A stretch of 6,138 nt of DNA from Ascidiaceihabitans sp. (GTDB taxonomy: Bacteria > Pseudomonadota > Alphaproteobacteria > Rhodobacterales > Rhodobacteraceae), in NCBI GenBank assembly GCA_023301665.1, contig JALZUL010000270.1, forward strand, positions 1-6,138. The letters are read 5' to 3'. Below the pieces are notes generated by a model. It did no database searches. It worked only from the letters and a program-made list of their open reading frames with translations, and was not told the DNA's origin. Each line of letters starts with the position of its first letter. Position 1 is the first letter of the stretch. Both the position numbers and the translations under genes were made by a program. Positions 1 to 5,177 of the stretch are shown here, piece after piece.

Positions 1-3
1 CAT
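1..3 (-). CDS. Probable start of a divergent gene running off the left edge
   Basis: Read on the minus strand, positions 3 to 1 are ATG, preceded by AGGAG (complement of 9-13) with a 5-base gap. That is a well-placed Shine-Dalgarno for a gene transcribed leftward out of the window. Only the start codon is visible, so no product can be given. The arrangement fits the common LysR layout in which the regulator is divergent from a target gene, but that role is inference. It could be a chance ATG; the good ribosome binding site is the only support. Confidence 0.5.
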
Positions 4-313
4 GGTCTCTCCTAAATAAACCTGTCGCGCAGATATTGCGGACGCGCCACTAAATGAGGCCTTTTTTCTAGGTTTTCAAGGGCGCATTCACTGCAAAAAT
101 GGATTTGTGACCGCTTTATCAATCCTTGGATGCATTTCAGGTGCCGCAAGCCCCCTCTAATAAGCTCAATCAAGACAATCACGACTGCACATTCTCGAAA
201 CGCTTATTTAACAACACCAAATACACGGCTCGTTTTTCTTGCCTCAAAGGCATAAAAACAATAGGGGTAAAGTGCATTAATTAAACAAATTCGAAATTGA
301 GTCAGGTTTCCAC
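4..313. other. Divergent intergenic region
   Basis: About 310 bases separate the presumed leftward gene at the edge from lysR. The region is AT-richer than the flanking genes and has no convincing open reading frame. It contains the T-N11-A dyad at 240-252, a TTAATTAA palindrome at 277-284 and an imperfect dyad around TTCGAA (287-298), all close to the lysR start. I could not assign a -35/-10 pair with confidence for either direction. Confidence 0.6.
240..252. promoter_or_regulatory. Candidate LysR-type T-N11-A box
   Basis: TGCCTCAAAGGCA is a perfect 5-bp inverted repeat (TGCCT/AGGCA) around a 3-bp centre. It begins with T and ends with A exactly 11 bases apart, which is the classic LysR-family box geometry. 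It lies 61 bp upstream of the lysR ATG, inside the divergent intergenic region, where an autoregulatory or target-gene operator is expected. A short dyad like this can occur by chance, so the regulator link is inference. Confidence 0.35.
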
Positions 314-1279
314 ATGATAGCCAAAGGTGTGACCATCAGAGGGCTCGAAGTATTCGAAGCCCTTGCAAGCAGCGGATCGGTTGCGCAGACCGCCAAGATC
401 ACTGGCCTGAGCCAACCCGCCGTCAGCCAACAGCTCACCAAATTAGAGCAATCATTGGCAACCAATTTGATCGAACACAACAAACGCCCCATGCGCCTGA
501 CCCAAGCAGGGCAAAGCTTTTTGCAACGCGCCAAAAACGCCCTCTCCGAATTGCGACTGGCCCACACCGAATTAACCGTCATGGACCTTGCGCATCTGAA
601 ATCGCTGAGCATTGGTTTGATCGATGATTTCGACAATGAGCTTACACCTAGGTTGGCCACAATCCTCGCCGAAAGCCTGACAGGATGTAAGTTTAAACTC
701 GTCACGCGGCCCAGCCATGAAATCTCCAAGGCCATCGAAGAAAAACAACTGCACATCGCAATCTCCGCCAACACCGGCTCGATGATCGAAGGTGTCTTAG
801 AATATCCGATTGCCCGCGACCCCTTCATTTTAGTGGTTCCAAAAGGCACGATCGATCACACGGCAAACGTGATTGAGCAGCTCGCCGATCGCCCCTTTTT
901 GCGTTACGATCAGGACCAATTGATCAGCCGACAAATCGAAGGGCACCTCAAACGCTACAAGCTCGAATACCCCCAGCGGTTTGAGCTGGGCAGTCACCTT
1001 GCATTGATGGCGATGGTGGCGCGGGGCATTGGCTGGTCGATCACCACACCGCTCGGCTTCATGCGCGCTGCACGCTTTCATGATCAGGTCGAGGCGCTGC
1101 CCCTCCCCTTCAAACCGTTCTCACGCGAGATCACCCTTTACGCCAGCGCTGATTGGGCTGGCCAAGTTCCAAATGATGTGGCCCAAACCATGCGCAGTTT
1201 GGTTCAACGCCAAATCATCGATCCAGCGCTCACACTTTTGCCTTGGCTTGCCCAAGATCTGCGCATTTTGAACGAGTAG
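314..1279 (+). CDS. LysR-family transcriptional regulator
   Basis: This is a 321-residue DNA-binding regulator, a normal length for the LysR family. Residues 7-66 carry the N-terminal winged helix-turn-helix: the stretch GSVAQTAKITGLSQPAVSQQ (21-40) is the recognition region, followed by LTKLEQSLATNL and the wing RLTQAGQSFL (61-70). Residues about 71-95 form the linker helix, and about 97-300 are the effector-binding domain with the usual two-lobed pattern (LSIGLIDDF near 98, DPFILVVPKG at 169-178, ARGIGWSITTP at 236-246). The ATG at 314 is chosen because it places the helix-turn-helix at the usual distance from the N-terminus; AGG at 304-306 is a modest ribosome binding site. It probably regulates itself and the divergent gene starting at the left edge. 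The effector cannot be told from sequence. The downstream nfu operon has its own control region, so there is no sign that this regulator controls it. Confidence 0.93.
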   Translation: MIAKGVTIRGLEVFEALASSGSVAQTAKITGLSQPAVSQQLTKLEQSLATNLIEHNKRPMRLTQAGQSFLQRAKNALSELRLAHTELTVMDLAHLKSLSIGLIDDFDNELTPRLATILAESLTGCKFKLVTRPSHEISKAIEEKQLHIAISANTGSMIEGVLEYPIARDPFILVVPKGTIDHTANVIEQLADRPFLRYDQDQLISRQIEGHLKRYKLEYPQRFELGSHLALMAMVARGIGWSITTPLGFMRAARFHDQVEALPLPFKPFSREITLYASADWAGQVPNDVAQTMRSLVQRQIIDPALTLLPWLAQDLRILNE

Positions 1280-1360
1280 TAAACAAAGCCTTAAGCGTGA
1301 CTAAAAATGGTTAACAAATGCAAAGTGTGACCAAACCGTAAATCCGACCCGCCTTGCTAA

Positions 1361-1467
1361 TATGTACAGATTCGGGGGGGCATTTGTACATTTTTGCACC
1401 TGCGCCTGCGAAACCAGCCTTCGGCCCGTTCCTCAAATGTACATTTGACCCACCATATTTGTACATT
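1361..1467. repeat. Imperfect 33-bp inverted repeat with four TGTACA cores
   Basis: TGTACA occurs at 1363, 1385, 1438 and 1460, giving start-to-start distances of 22, 53 and 22. The left arm (1361-1393) matches the reverse complement of the right arm (1435-1467) at 25 of 33 positions, around a 41-bp centre. The second and fourth cores share the identical 12-mer ATTTGTACATTT (1382-1393 and 1457-1468). The third lies in a perfect 16-bp palindrome, TCAAATGTACATTTGA (1433-1448). A run of seven G (1374-1380) sits between the cores of the left pair, matched by a C-rich stretch in the right pair. The 22-bp phasing, about two helical turns, suggests cooperative binding of a dimeric regulator at two mirror-image sites. 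A mobile miniature element or a structured RNA are alternatives. No target-site duplication was seen. Confidence 0.7.
1433..1448. promoter_or_regulatory. Perfect 16-bp palindrome centred on TGTACA
   Basis: TCAAATGTACATTTGA is fully self-complementary over 16 bases and is the strongest of the four TGTACA sites. Its perfect two-fold symmetry is what a dimeric regulator would bind. I do not recognise the protein that would use it. It lies about 150 bp upstream of the nfu-type start codon. Confidence 0.5.
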
Positions 1468-1526
1468 TCCAGCACAATCCATCGCTTGATCAGCACCGAA
1501 CGGTGGATTAATCAACGCCCCGCCAA

Positions 1527-1543
1527 TTTAGAATTATTCTAAA
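1527..1543. promoter_or_regulatory. Irr-type iron-control element (ICE box)
   Basis: TTTAGAATTATTCTAAA is a perfect inverted repeat of two 7-base arms around a 3-base centre. It matches the consensus TTTAGAA-N3-TTCTAAA known for Irr, the Fur-family regulator of iron and haem metabolism in alphaproteobacteria. It lies 2 bp upstream of a candidate -35 (TTGACT, 1546-1551) and 56 bp upstream of a gene for an Fe-S cluster carrier, a logical iron-regulated target. Irr usually represses iron-using genes when iron is scarce, but it can also activate depending on site position. The site match is seen directly; the direction of control is inference. Confidence 0.75.
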
Positions 1544-1545
1544 CC

Positions 1546-1576
1546 TTGACTTGAAGAAGCCAAGACCGCATATCCT
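1546..1576 (+). promoter_or_regulatory. Candidate promoter of the nfu operon
   Basis: TTGACT (1546-1551) is a good -35 hexamer. TATCCT (1571-1576) is a moderate -10 (4 of 6 to consensus), with a 19-bp spacer that is longer than ideal. The position suits transcription of the gene at 1600, and the Irr-type palindrome ends 2 bp upstream of the -35. The -10 assignment is uncertain. Confidence 0.35.
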
Positions 1577-1599
1577 TAGCAACCGCAGGAGGCACCCAA

Positions 1600-2163
1600 A
1601 TGTTCATTCAAACCGAATCCACACCGAACCCAGCAACATTGAAATTCTTGCCCGGTCAAACCGTTCTAGAGATGGGCACCGCCGATTTCCCAACGGCCGA
1701 GACCAGCGACGCCTCCCCCCTTGCACAACGCATCTTTGCCGTTGAAGGCGTCAACGGCGTGTTCTTTGGCACCGACTTTGTGACCATCACCAAAGCCGAC
1801 AGTGTCGAATGGGACCACATCAAGCCAGCCTTGCTCGGCGCGATTATGGAGCATTTTCAATCCGGTAACCCTGTTATGGCGGGTGATCACCAGCCAGCAT
1901 CCGGCCATGCAGAGCACACAGGTGAAGACGGCGAAATCGTTGGTCAAATCAAAGAGCTTCTCGACAGCCGCGTGCGTCCTGCCGTTGCACAAGATGGCGG
2001 CGATATTACATTCCACGGTTTTGATCGCGGTGTGGTTTACCTTCACATGCAAGGTGCTTGCGCAAACTGCCCATCCTCAACTCTGACGTTGAAAATGGGG
2101 ATCGAAAACCTGTTGCGTCACTACATTCCCGAAGTGACCGAAGTACGCCCTGTCGCGGTCTAA
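1600..2163 (+). CDS. Nfu/NifU-type Fe-S cluster carrier protein
   Basis: This 187-residue cytosolic protein should accept and pass on Fe-S clusters to target apoproteins. Residues 1-87 form the Nfu N-terminal domain with its signature start MFIQTESTPNPATLKFLPG. A charged, Gly/His-rich linker covers about 88-112. Residues 113-187 are the NifU C-terminal domain, with RPAVAQDGGDI (126-136) and the cluster-binding CxxC as C154-A-N-C157 in GACANCPSST. Length and domain order match the Nfu1-type proteins of alphaproteobacteria and mitochondria rather than three-domain NifU. AGGAGG at 1587-1592, 7 bases before the ATG, fixes the start. The gene opens a four-gene operon, with only 4 bases between its stop and the next start codon. 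The perfect Irr-type box upstream suggests iron-dependent expression, which fits the role. Confidence 0.95.
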   Translation: MFIQTESTPNPATLKFLPGQTVLEMGTADFPTAETSDASPLAQRIFAVEGVNGVFFGTDFVTITKADSVEWDHIKPALLGAIMEHFQSGNPVMAGDHQPASGHAEHTGEDGEIVGQIKELLDSRVRPAVAQDGGDITFHGFDRGVVYLHMQGACANCPSSTLTLKMGIENLLRHYIPEVTEVRPVAV

Positions 2164-2167
2164 ATAC

Positions 2168-2620
2168 TTGTTTTCTATAGATGAAAACCTATCAACACCG
2201 CCCATCACAGGGCGGTGCTATTGTGGACAACACACGATCTCAGCCCGCAAACCTCCACAAATCACCACCTACTGTCATTGCAAAGATTGCTTGCGGATCA
2301 CCGGTGGGCCTGTGGCCGCTTTTTGCGGCTTCGGCCTTAGCGATTTAAACATCTCTCCTGATCCGGGCCCCTCGATGTCTATCAACGCTGGTGTAACCCG
2401 ATGGTTTTGCCGCAATTGCGGTTCAGCCCTTGTGGCGCACTATGATTACCTCAAAGAACAGGTATACGTGCCAATCGGAATTCTGGACCAAGCCCCTGAA
2501 TTAAAACCACAAATGCACTGCTTTGCGGATGCAAAGATGCCGTGGTTGCATATTGACGATGATCTAGAGCGCCACACCGACAGTGGCTCAGACGCGCTCG
2601 AAAAAGGTGCGAACCTATGA
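2168..2620 (+). CDS. GFA-family (glutathione-dependent formaldehyde-activating-like) zinc protein
   Basis: A 150-residue protein with the Cys pattern of the GFA/CENP-V fold: C17 and C19 (GRCYCG), C36, C38 and C41 (YCHCKDC), and C81 and C84 (CRNCGSALV). These would bind structural and catalytic zinc. The founding member speeds formation of S-hydroxymethylglutathione, but most relatives have no proven substrate, so no reaction is assigned. The start is probably TTG at 2168. An in-frame TGA lies about 30 bases upstream, the only other upstream option is a CTG, and the next in-frame ATG (residue 70) would remove most of the zinc sites. No strong ribosome binding site precedes the TTG, so translation may depend on coupling to nfu, whose stop is 4 bases away. 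The 3' end overlaps tsaB by 4 bases (ATGA). Confidence 0.85.
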   Translation: MFSIDENLSTPPITGRCYCGQHTISARKPPQITTYCHCKDCLRITGGPVAAFCGFGLSDLNISPDPGPSMSINAGVTRWFCRNCGSALVAHYDYLKEQVYVPIGILDQAPELKPQMHCFADAKMPWLHIDDDLERHTDSGSDALEKGANL

Positions 2621-3201
2621 ATAATCCCCTCATTCTAGCTTTTGACACTTCCGCCCCGCACTGCGCCGTCGCGTTGTTGTCTGGCGATACCGTCATCTTC
2701 CAAACCCATGAGGACATGAAAAAAGGTCAAGCGGAACGCCTTATGTTCTTGCTGCAAGAGACCTTGGATCAACACGGCTTAAGCTACGGCGATCTCGATG
2801 CCATTGCTGTTGGCACCGGCCCTGGGAATTTCACTGGAATCCGCATTGGCGTTTCGGCCGCACGTGGCCTCGCACTGGGCCTTGGCATCCCGGCTTACGG
2901 CGTAAACGGCTTTGATCAACGCGCTCAGATACGTCCGGATAAGAGTGTGCAAAGTATCGCTGCACCGCGTGCGCATCGCTACGTCCGTGACGCAAGTGGC
3001 GCAGCATTGATCAGCCCCGAAGACTTTGAAAACAAAGGCTATACGATCGATCCTGACCCAACGCCTGCATCCTTGGCTGCGAGCATCGCGATGGTCGCAC
3101 GCGCGCGCTTTCCAACCCCAGAACATTCGCCTGCCCCCTATTACCTCAAGGCGCCGGATGCGGCCCCCTCCAAGGTTGCGGCCCCCGTTATCTTGTCGTG
3201 A
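2617..3201 (+). CDS. tsaB: tRNA threonylcarbamoyladenosine synthesis protein TsaB
   Basis: TsaB partners with TsaD and TsaE to transfer threonylcarbamoyl to A37 of ANN-decoding tRNAs. The 194-residue product has the ASKHA-type N-terminal lobe: ILAFDTSAPHCAVAL (6-20), then GQAERLMFLLQETL (37-50), and the family signature GTGPGNFTGIRIGVSAARGL (66-85), with Asn where many homologues have Ser in the SFTG motif. The end keeps APYYLKAPDAAP (173-184), the usual P-x-YLR-x-PDA finish. It is shorter than the roughly 230-residue enterobacterial form because the second lobe is reduced; the ends look intact, so this is a compact variant and not a truncation. The ATG overlaps the previous stop (ATGA), with AAGG at 2604-2607 as ribosome binding site. 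The stop overlaps the rimI start (GTGA). Confidence 0.93.
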   Translation: MNNPLILAFDTSAPHCAVALLSGDTVIFQTHEDMKKGQAERLMFLLQETLDQHGLSYGDLDAIAVGTGPGNFTGIRIGVSAARGLALGLGIPAYGVNGFDQRAQIRPDKSVQSIAAPRAHRYVRDASGAALISPEDFENKGYTIDPDPTPASLAASIAMVARARFPTPEHSPAPYYLKAPDAAPSKVAAPVILS

Positions 3202-3602
3202 CCCCTCAGGAGCTCAGCGCGATCCACACAGCCGCGTTCAAAGATGCACGCCCTTGGAGCCCGCAAGAATTCGAACAACTCCTTGCCAAACCCCACACTC
3301 ATCTATTCTCGTATGAACGTGGCTTTGCGCTTGTCCAGCTGATTGCCGGAGAGGCTGAGCTGCTAACCCTCGCTGTTCATCCGGATGATCAAGGGAACGG
3401 CCATGGTCATACCCTTATGTACAACTGGATGCAGGCGCTCAGTCCCGCAGATATGTTCCTAGAGGTCGCCGAGGACAACGCCGCCGCCATTCGTCTCTAT
3501 ACGTCCTGCGGATTCGCGGAAATTGCGCGTCGCAATTCTTATTACGCTCGAAAAAGCGGCATATATGTAGATGCAATCATCATGCGAAAGCCTGCTCCCT
3601 AG
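3198..3602 (+). CDS. rimI: RimI-type ribosomal protein / N-terminal GNAT acetyltransferase
   Basis: A 134-residue GNAT-fold enzyme that uses acetyl-CoA to acetylate a protein N-terminus; ribosomal protein S18 is the target of classic RimI. The acetyl-CoA pyrophosphate loop is QGNGHG (65-70), preceded by the beta-strand LLTLAVHPDD (55-64). Residues FLEVAEDNAAAIRLYTSCGF (87-106) align with the RimI core. The Glu (E89) and Tyr (Y101) correspond to the proposed catalytic E103 and Y115 of enterobacterial RimI. The end RRNSYYARKSGIYVDAIIM (111-129) is also typical. The start is a GTG overlapping the tsaB stop (GTGA); there is no good ribosome binding site of its own, so translational coupling is likely. 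Adjacency to tsaB is a very common arrangement and supports the RimI call over a generic GNAT. Confidence 0.9.
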   Translation: MTPQELSAIHTAAFKDARPWSPQEFEQLLAKPHTHLFSYERGFALVQLIAGEAELLTLAVHPDDQGNGHGHTLMYNWMQALSPADMFLEVAEDNAAAIRLYTSCGFAEIARRNSYYARKSGIYVDAIIMRKPAP

Positions 3603-3629
3603 CGTCACACCCCACGAATCCCCCGAAAC

Positions 3630-3645
3630 TCGACTGTCCAGTCAA
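3630..3645. promoter_or_regulatory. RutR-like TetR-family operator upstream of the BMP operon
   Basis: TCGACTGTCCAGTCAA is a 7-2-7 inverted repeat with 6 of 7 arm pairs matched. On the minus strand it reads TTGACTGGACAGTCGA. The overall size, the outer TTGAC/GTC arms and the 2-base centre match the RutR consensus TTGACCA-N2-TGGTCAA; the inner two bases of each arm differ. RutR is a TetR-family repressor that senses uracil and controls pyrimidine use. A relative controlling a nucleoside transporter is plausible, but this is inference. A -35-like TTGACC lies at 3654-3659, without a convincing -10. Confidence 0.45.
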
Positions 3646-3794
3646 AAAATCGGTTGACCCTGCTGGCGCGCTGCGGCCTTATTTGCGTCTGATCTAAGTA
3701 AACACATCGTGTGCAATAGGCCGAGTGGGTCCACCGTAAAGGTTCATCCCCCCAGTTTTGGCGGCCGTAAAATAAAAACTGTGGGAGAATACCT

Positions 3795-4790
3795 ATGACA
3801 CTTATGCATAAATTCCTTGGCGCTGCGGCCGGTATCGCACTGACAGCTGGCGCTGCGGCAGCTGACCCTGCCTTGATTTTTGACCTTGGCGGCAAGTTCG
3901 ACAAATCTTTCAACGAAGCTGCCTTTACTGGCGCGCAACGTTGGGCCGAAGAAACCGGCGGTAAATTCGCTGAAATCGAATTGCAATCAGACGCACAGCG
4001 CGAGCAAGCGCTCCGTCGTTTTGCTGAATCCGGTGCAAACCCAATCGTAATGGCTGGCTTTGCATTTGGCGACGCATTGGGCCAAGTCGCCGCGGACTAT
4101 CCAGACACCAAATTCGCGATCATCGATATGGTTGTTGATGCGCCAAACGTACGTTCCGTTGTATTCAACGAACACGAAGGTTCGTATTTGGTTGGCATGA
4201 TGGCCGCGCAAGCGTCTAAATCAGGCACCGTATCTTTCGTTGGCGGCATGGACATCCCATTGATCCGTCGCTTCGCATGTGGTTACGCCCAAGGCGTGAA
4301 AGCTGTGAACCCAGACGCGACAGTGATTTCCAACATGACCGGCACAACCGGTGCGGCATGGAATGACCCGGTAAAAGGTTCCGAGATCACCAAAGCGCAA
4401 ATCAGCCAAGGTTCTGACGTTGTATTCGCAGCCGCAGGCGGCACAGGCGTTGGTGTTCTGCAAACCGCTGCTGACGAGAAAATCTTGTCTATCGGTGTAG
4501 ATTCAAACCAAAACTACCTGCACACCGGTCAAGTTTTGACATCTATGATGAAGCGCGTTGATAACGCTGTATACTCAGCCTTTATCGATGGCGCGGACAT
4601 GGACACAGGCTTTTCGGTTATGGGCCTCGCAAACGGTGGTGTTGGCTACGCAATGGACGAGCACAACGCGTCCCTCGTATCAGCGGACATGGAAGCATCT
4701 GTAGAAGCGGCATCTGCAAAGATCGCGTCGGGCGAGATCGCAGTACACGACTACATGTCAGACGACAGCTGCCCTGCACTGACGTTCTGA
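3795..4790 (+). CDS. BMP-family ABC transporter substrate-binding protein (nucleoside-type)
   Basis: This 331-residue periplasmic protein captures the ligand for the ABC transporter encoded downstream. Residues 1-23 form a signal peptide (K6, hydrophobic Ala/Gly/Leu core, cleavage expected after AAA just before DPALIF). There is no lipobox Cys, so the mature protein should be soluble. Family motifs appear in order: DLGGKFDKSFNEAAFTG (30-46), IIDMV (109-113), FNEHEGSYLVGMMAAQ (124-139), FVGGMDIPLIRRFACGYAQG (148-167), AAAGGTGVGV (212-221), GVDSNQN (234-240) and MMKRVDNAVY (251-260). These are the conserved positions of the PnrA/Bmp group, which binds purine nucleosides and related compounds. 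C162 and C326 are the only cysteines in the mature part and could form a disulfide. GGGAG at 3783-3787 sits 7 bases before the ATG. The RutR-like operator lies about 150 bp upstream. The exact ligand is not determined by sequence. Confidence 0.93.
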   Translation: MTLMHKFLGAAAGIALTAGAAAADPALIFDLGGKFDKSFNEAAFTGAQRWAEETGGKFAEIELQSDAQREQALRRFAESGANPIVMAGFAFGDALGQVAADYPDTKFAIIDMVVDAPNVRSVVFNEHEGSYLVGMMAAQASKSGTVSFVGGMDIPLIRRFACGYAQGVKAVNPDATVISNMTGTTGAAWNDPVKGSEITKAQISQGSDVVFAAAGGTGVGVLQTAADEKILSIGVDSNQNYLHTGQVLTSMMKRVDNAVYSAFIDGADMDTGFSVMGLANGGVGYAMDEHNASLVSADMEASVEAASAKIASGEIAVHDYMSDDSCPALTF

Positions 4791-4813
4791 TACTGACGAC
4801 CACCTAAAAGAAA

Positions 4814-4862
4814 GCCCCAAGCCATGAATGATTGTTTTCACACTCTCTTTTCGGCTTGGGGC
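4814..4862 (+). promoter_or_regulatory. 10-bp stem-loop bracketing a start codon
   Basis: GCCCCAAGCC (4814-4823) is the exact reverse complement of GGCTTGGGGC (4853-4862). In mRNA it would form a 10-bp, GC-rich stem with a 29-base loop that begins at the ATG of the NTF2-like gene. The purine-rich Shine-Dalgarno (AAAAGAAAG, 4807-4813 region) abuts the base of the stem. The stem could limit initiation at this gene, or protect the 3' end of the upstream binding-protein message so that more binding protein than ATPase is made. No U-tract follows, so it is not a standard terminator. Confidence 0.6.
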
Positions 4863-5177
4863 GATCCATCACCCGAGGCGCGTGCTGCAGCTACAGATGC
4901 CGCGATCGGGTCAAATTTTTACTACTGTGATCCCAACATCCCTGCCCCAATCCACAATCGCGACGACTATCTTACATACATAAAGATGTTTGGTGAGATG
5001 GCCCCAGGTGCGCAGGCCAAGGTTGTTCATGTTTCGGAAAAACACGGACACGCACGCCTCACGGTAGATTTTATAATTAACAAAGACATGATCCAGCGTG
5101 GCCAATATTTTGCCGATCTAGAGAACGGTAAAATCACCCGTATTATCGGGTTCGCTGGCATGGGAGAGCCAACGTGA
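4824..5177 (+). CDS. NTF2/SnoaL-like small protein in a BMP transporter operon
   Basis: A 117-residue soluble protein with no signal peptide or membrane segment. Its pattern fits the NTF2-like (SnoaL) alpha+beta cone fold: an N-terminal helix (FHTLFSAWGDPSPEARAAATDAAI, 5-28) with an Asp-Pro turn, then NFYYCDP (31-37), a short helix DDYLTYIKMFGEM (47-59), and beta-strands at 65-71, 75-85, 92-99 and 103-110 ending in GKITRIIGFAG. Family members are enzymes or ligand-binding proteins, and no catalytic set can be assigned here. The gene sits between the binding protein (33 bases after its stop) and the ATPase, which it overlaps by 4 bases (GTGA). It is therefore co-expressed with the transporter and may act on the imported compound or on the transporter itself; this is inference. 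The ATG is chosen because AAAAGAAAG precedes it at suitable distance. Confidence 0.75.
   Translation: MNDCFHTLFSAWGDPSPEARAAATDAAIGSNFYYCDPNIPAPIHNRDDYLTYIKMFGEMAPGAQAKVVHVSEKHGHARLTVDFIINKDMIQRGQYFADLENGKITRIIGFAGMGEPT

Larger units (their letters stand above)
1280..1599. other. Structured intergenic region upstream of the nfu operon
   Basis: These 320 bases lie between lysR and the nfu-type gene and hold no credible gene. The first 80 bases show nothing clear and no recognisable hairpin terminator for lysR. Positions 1361-1468 hold the paired TGTACA array, and 1527-1543 the Irr-type palindrome followed by a candidate promoter. Short reading frames on both strands across the array have no ribosome binding site and are best explained by the repeats. 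Confidence 0.7.

Noticed and set aside
277..849. 190-codon open frame on the minus strand
   Set aside because: It lies entirely opposite the well-supported LysR gene plus its leader and the translation shows no recognisable domain. It is an antisense shadow.
1361..1467. Possible CRISPR-like or iteron array
   Set aside because: There are only four short cores in mirror orientation with unequal gaps (22, 53, 22), no direct repeats of CRISPR length, and no cas or rep gene in the window.
1506..1513. GATTAATC palindrome considered as an FNR/CRP-type site
   Set aside because: FNR-type sites need TTGAT-N4-ATCAA; here only 2 bases separate GAT and ATC and the outer arm is missing on one side.
1311..1542. 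About 60-codon open frames on both strands in the intergenic region
   Set aside because: Neither has a ribosome binding site, the plus-strand one starts with TTG, and their Cys/Tyr-rich words arise from the repeated TGTACATTT sequence. The repeat explains them better than a gene does.
3768..3773. TAAAAT as a -10 for the BMP gene
   Set aside because: It matches the -10 consensus well, but transcription would begin almost at the ribosome binding site and no -35 lies at a suitable distance. I left it unassigned.
4814..4862. Intrinsic terminator after the BMP gene
   Set aside because: The stem is strong but has a 29-base loop, no following T-run and spans the next start codon, so a terminator reading does not fit.
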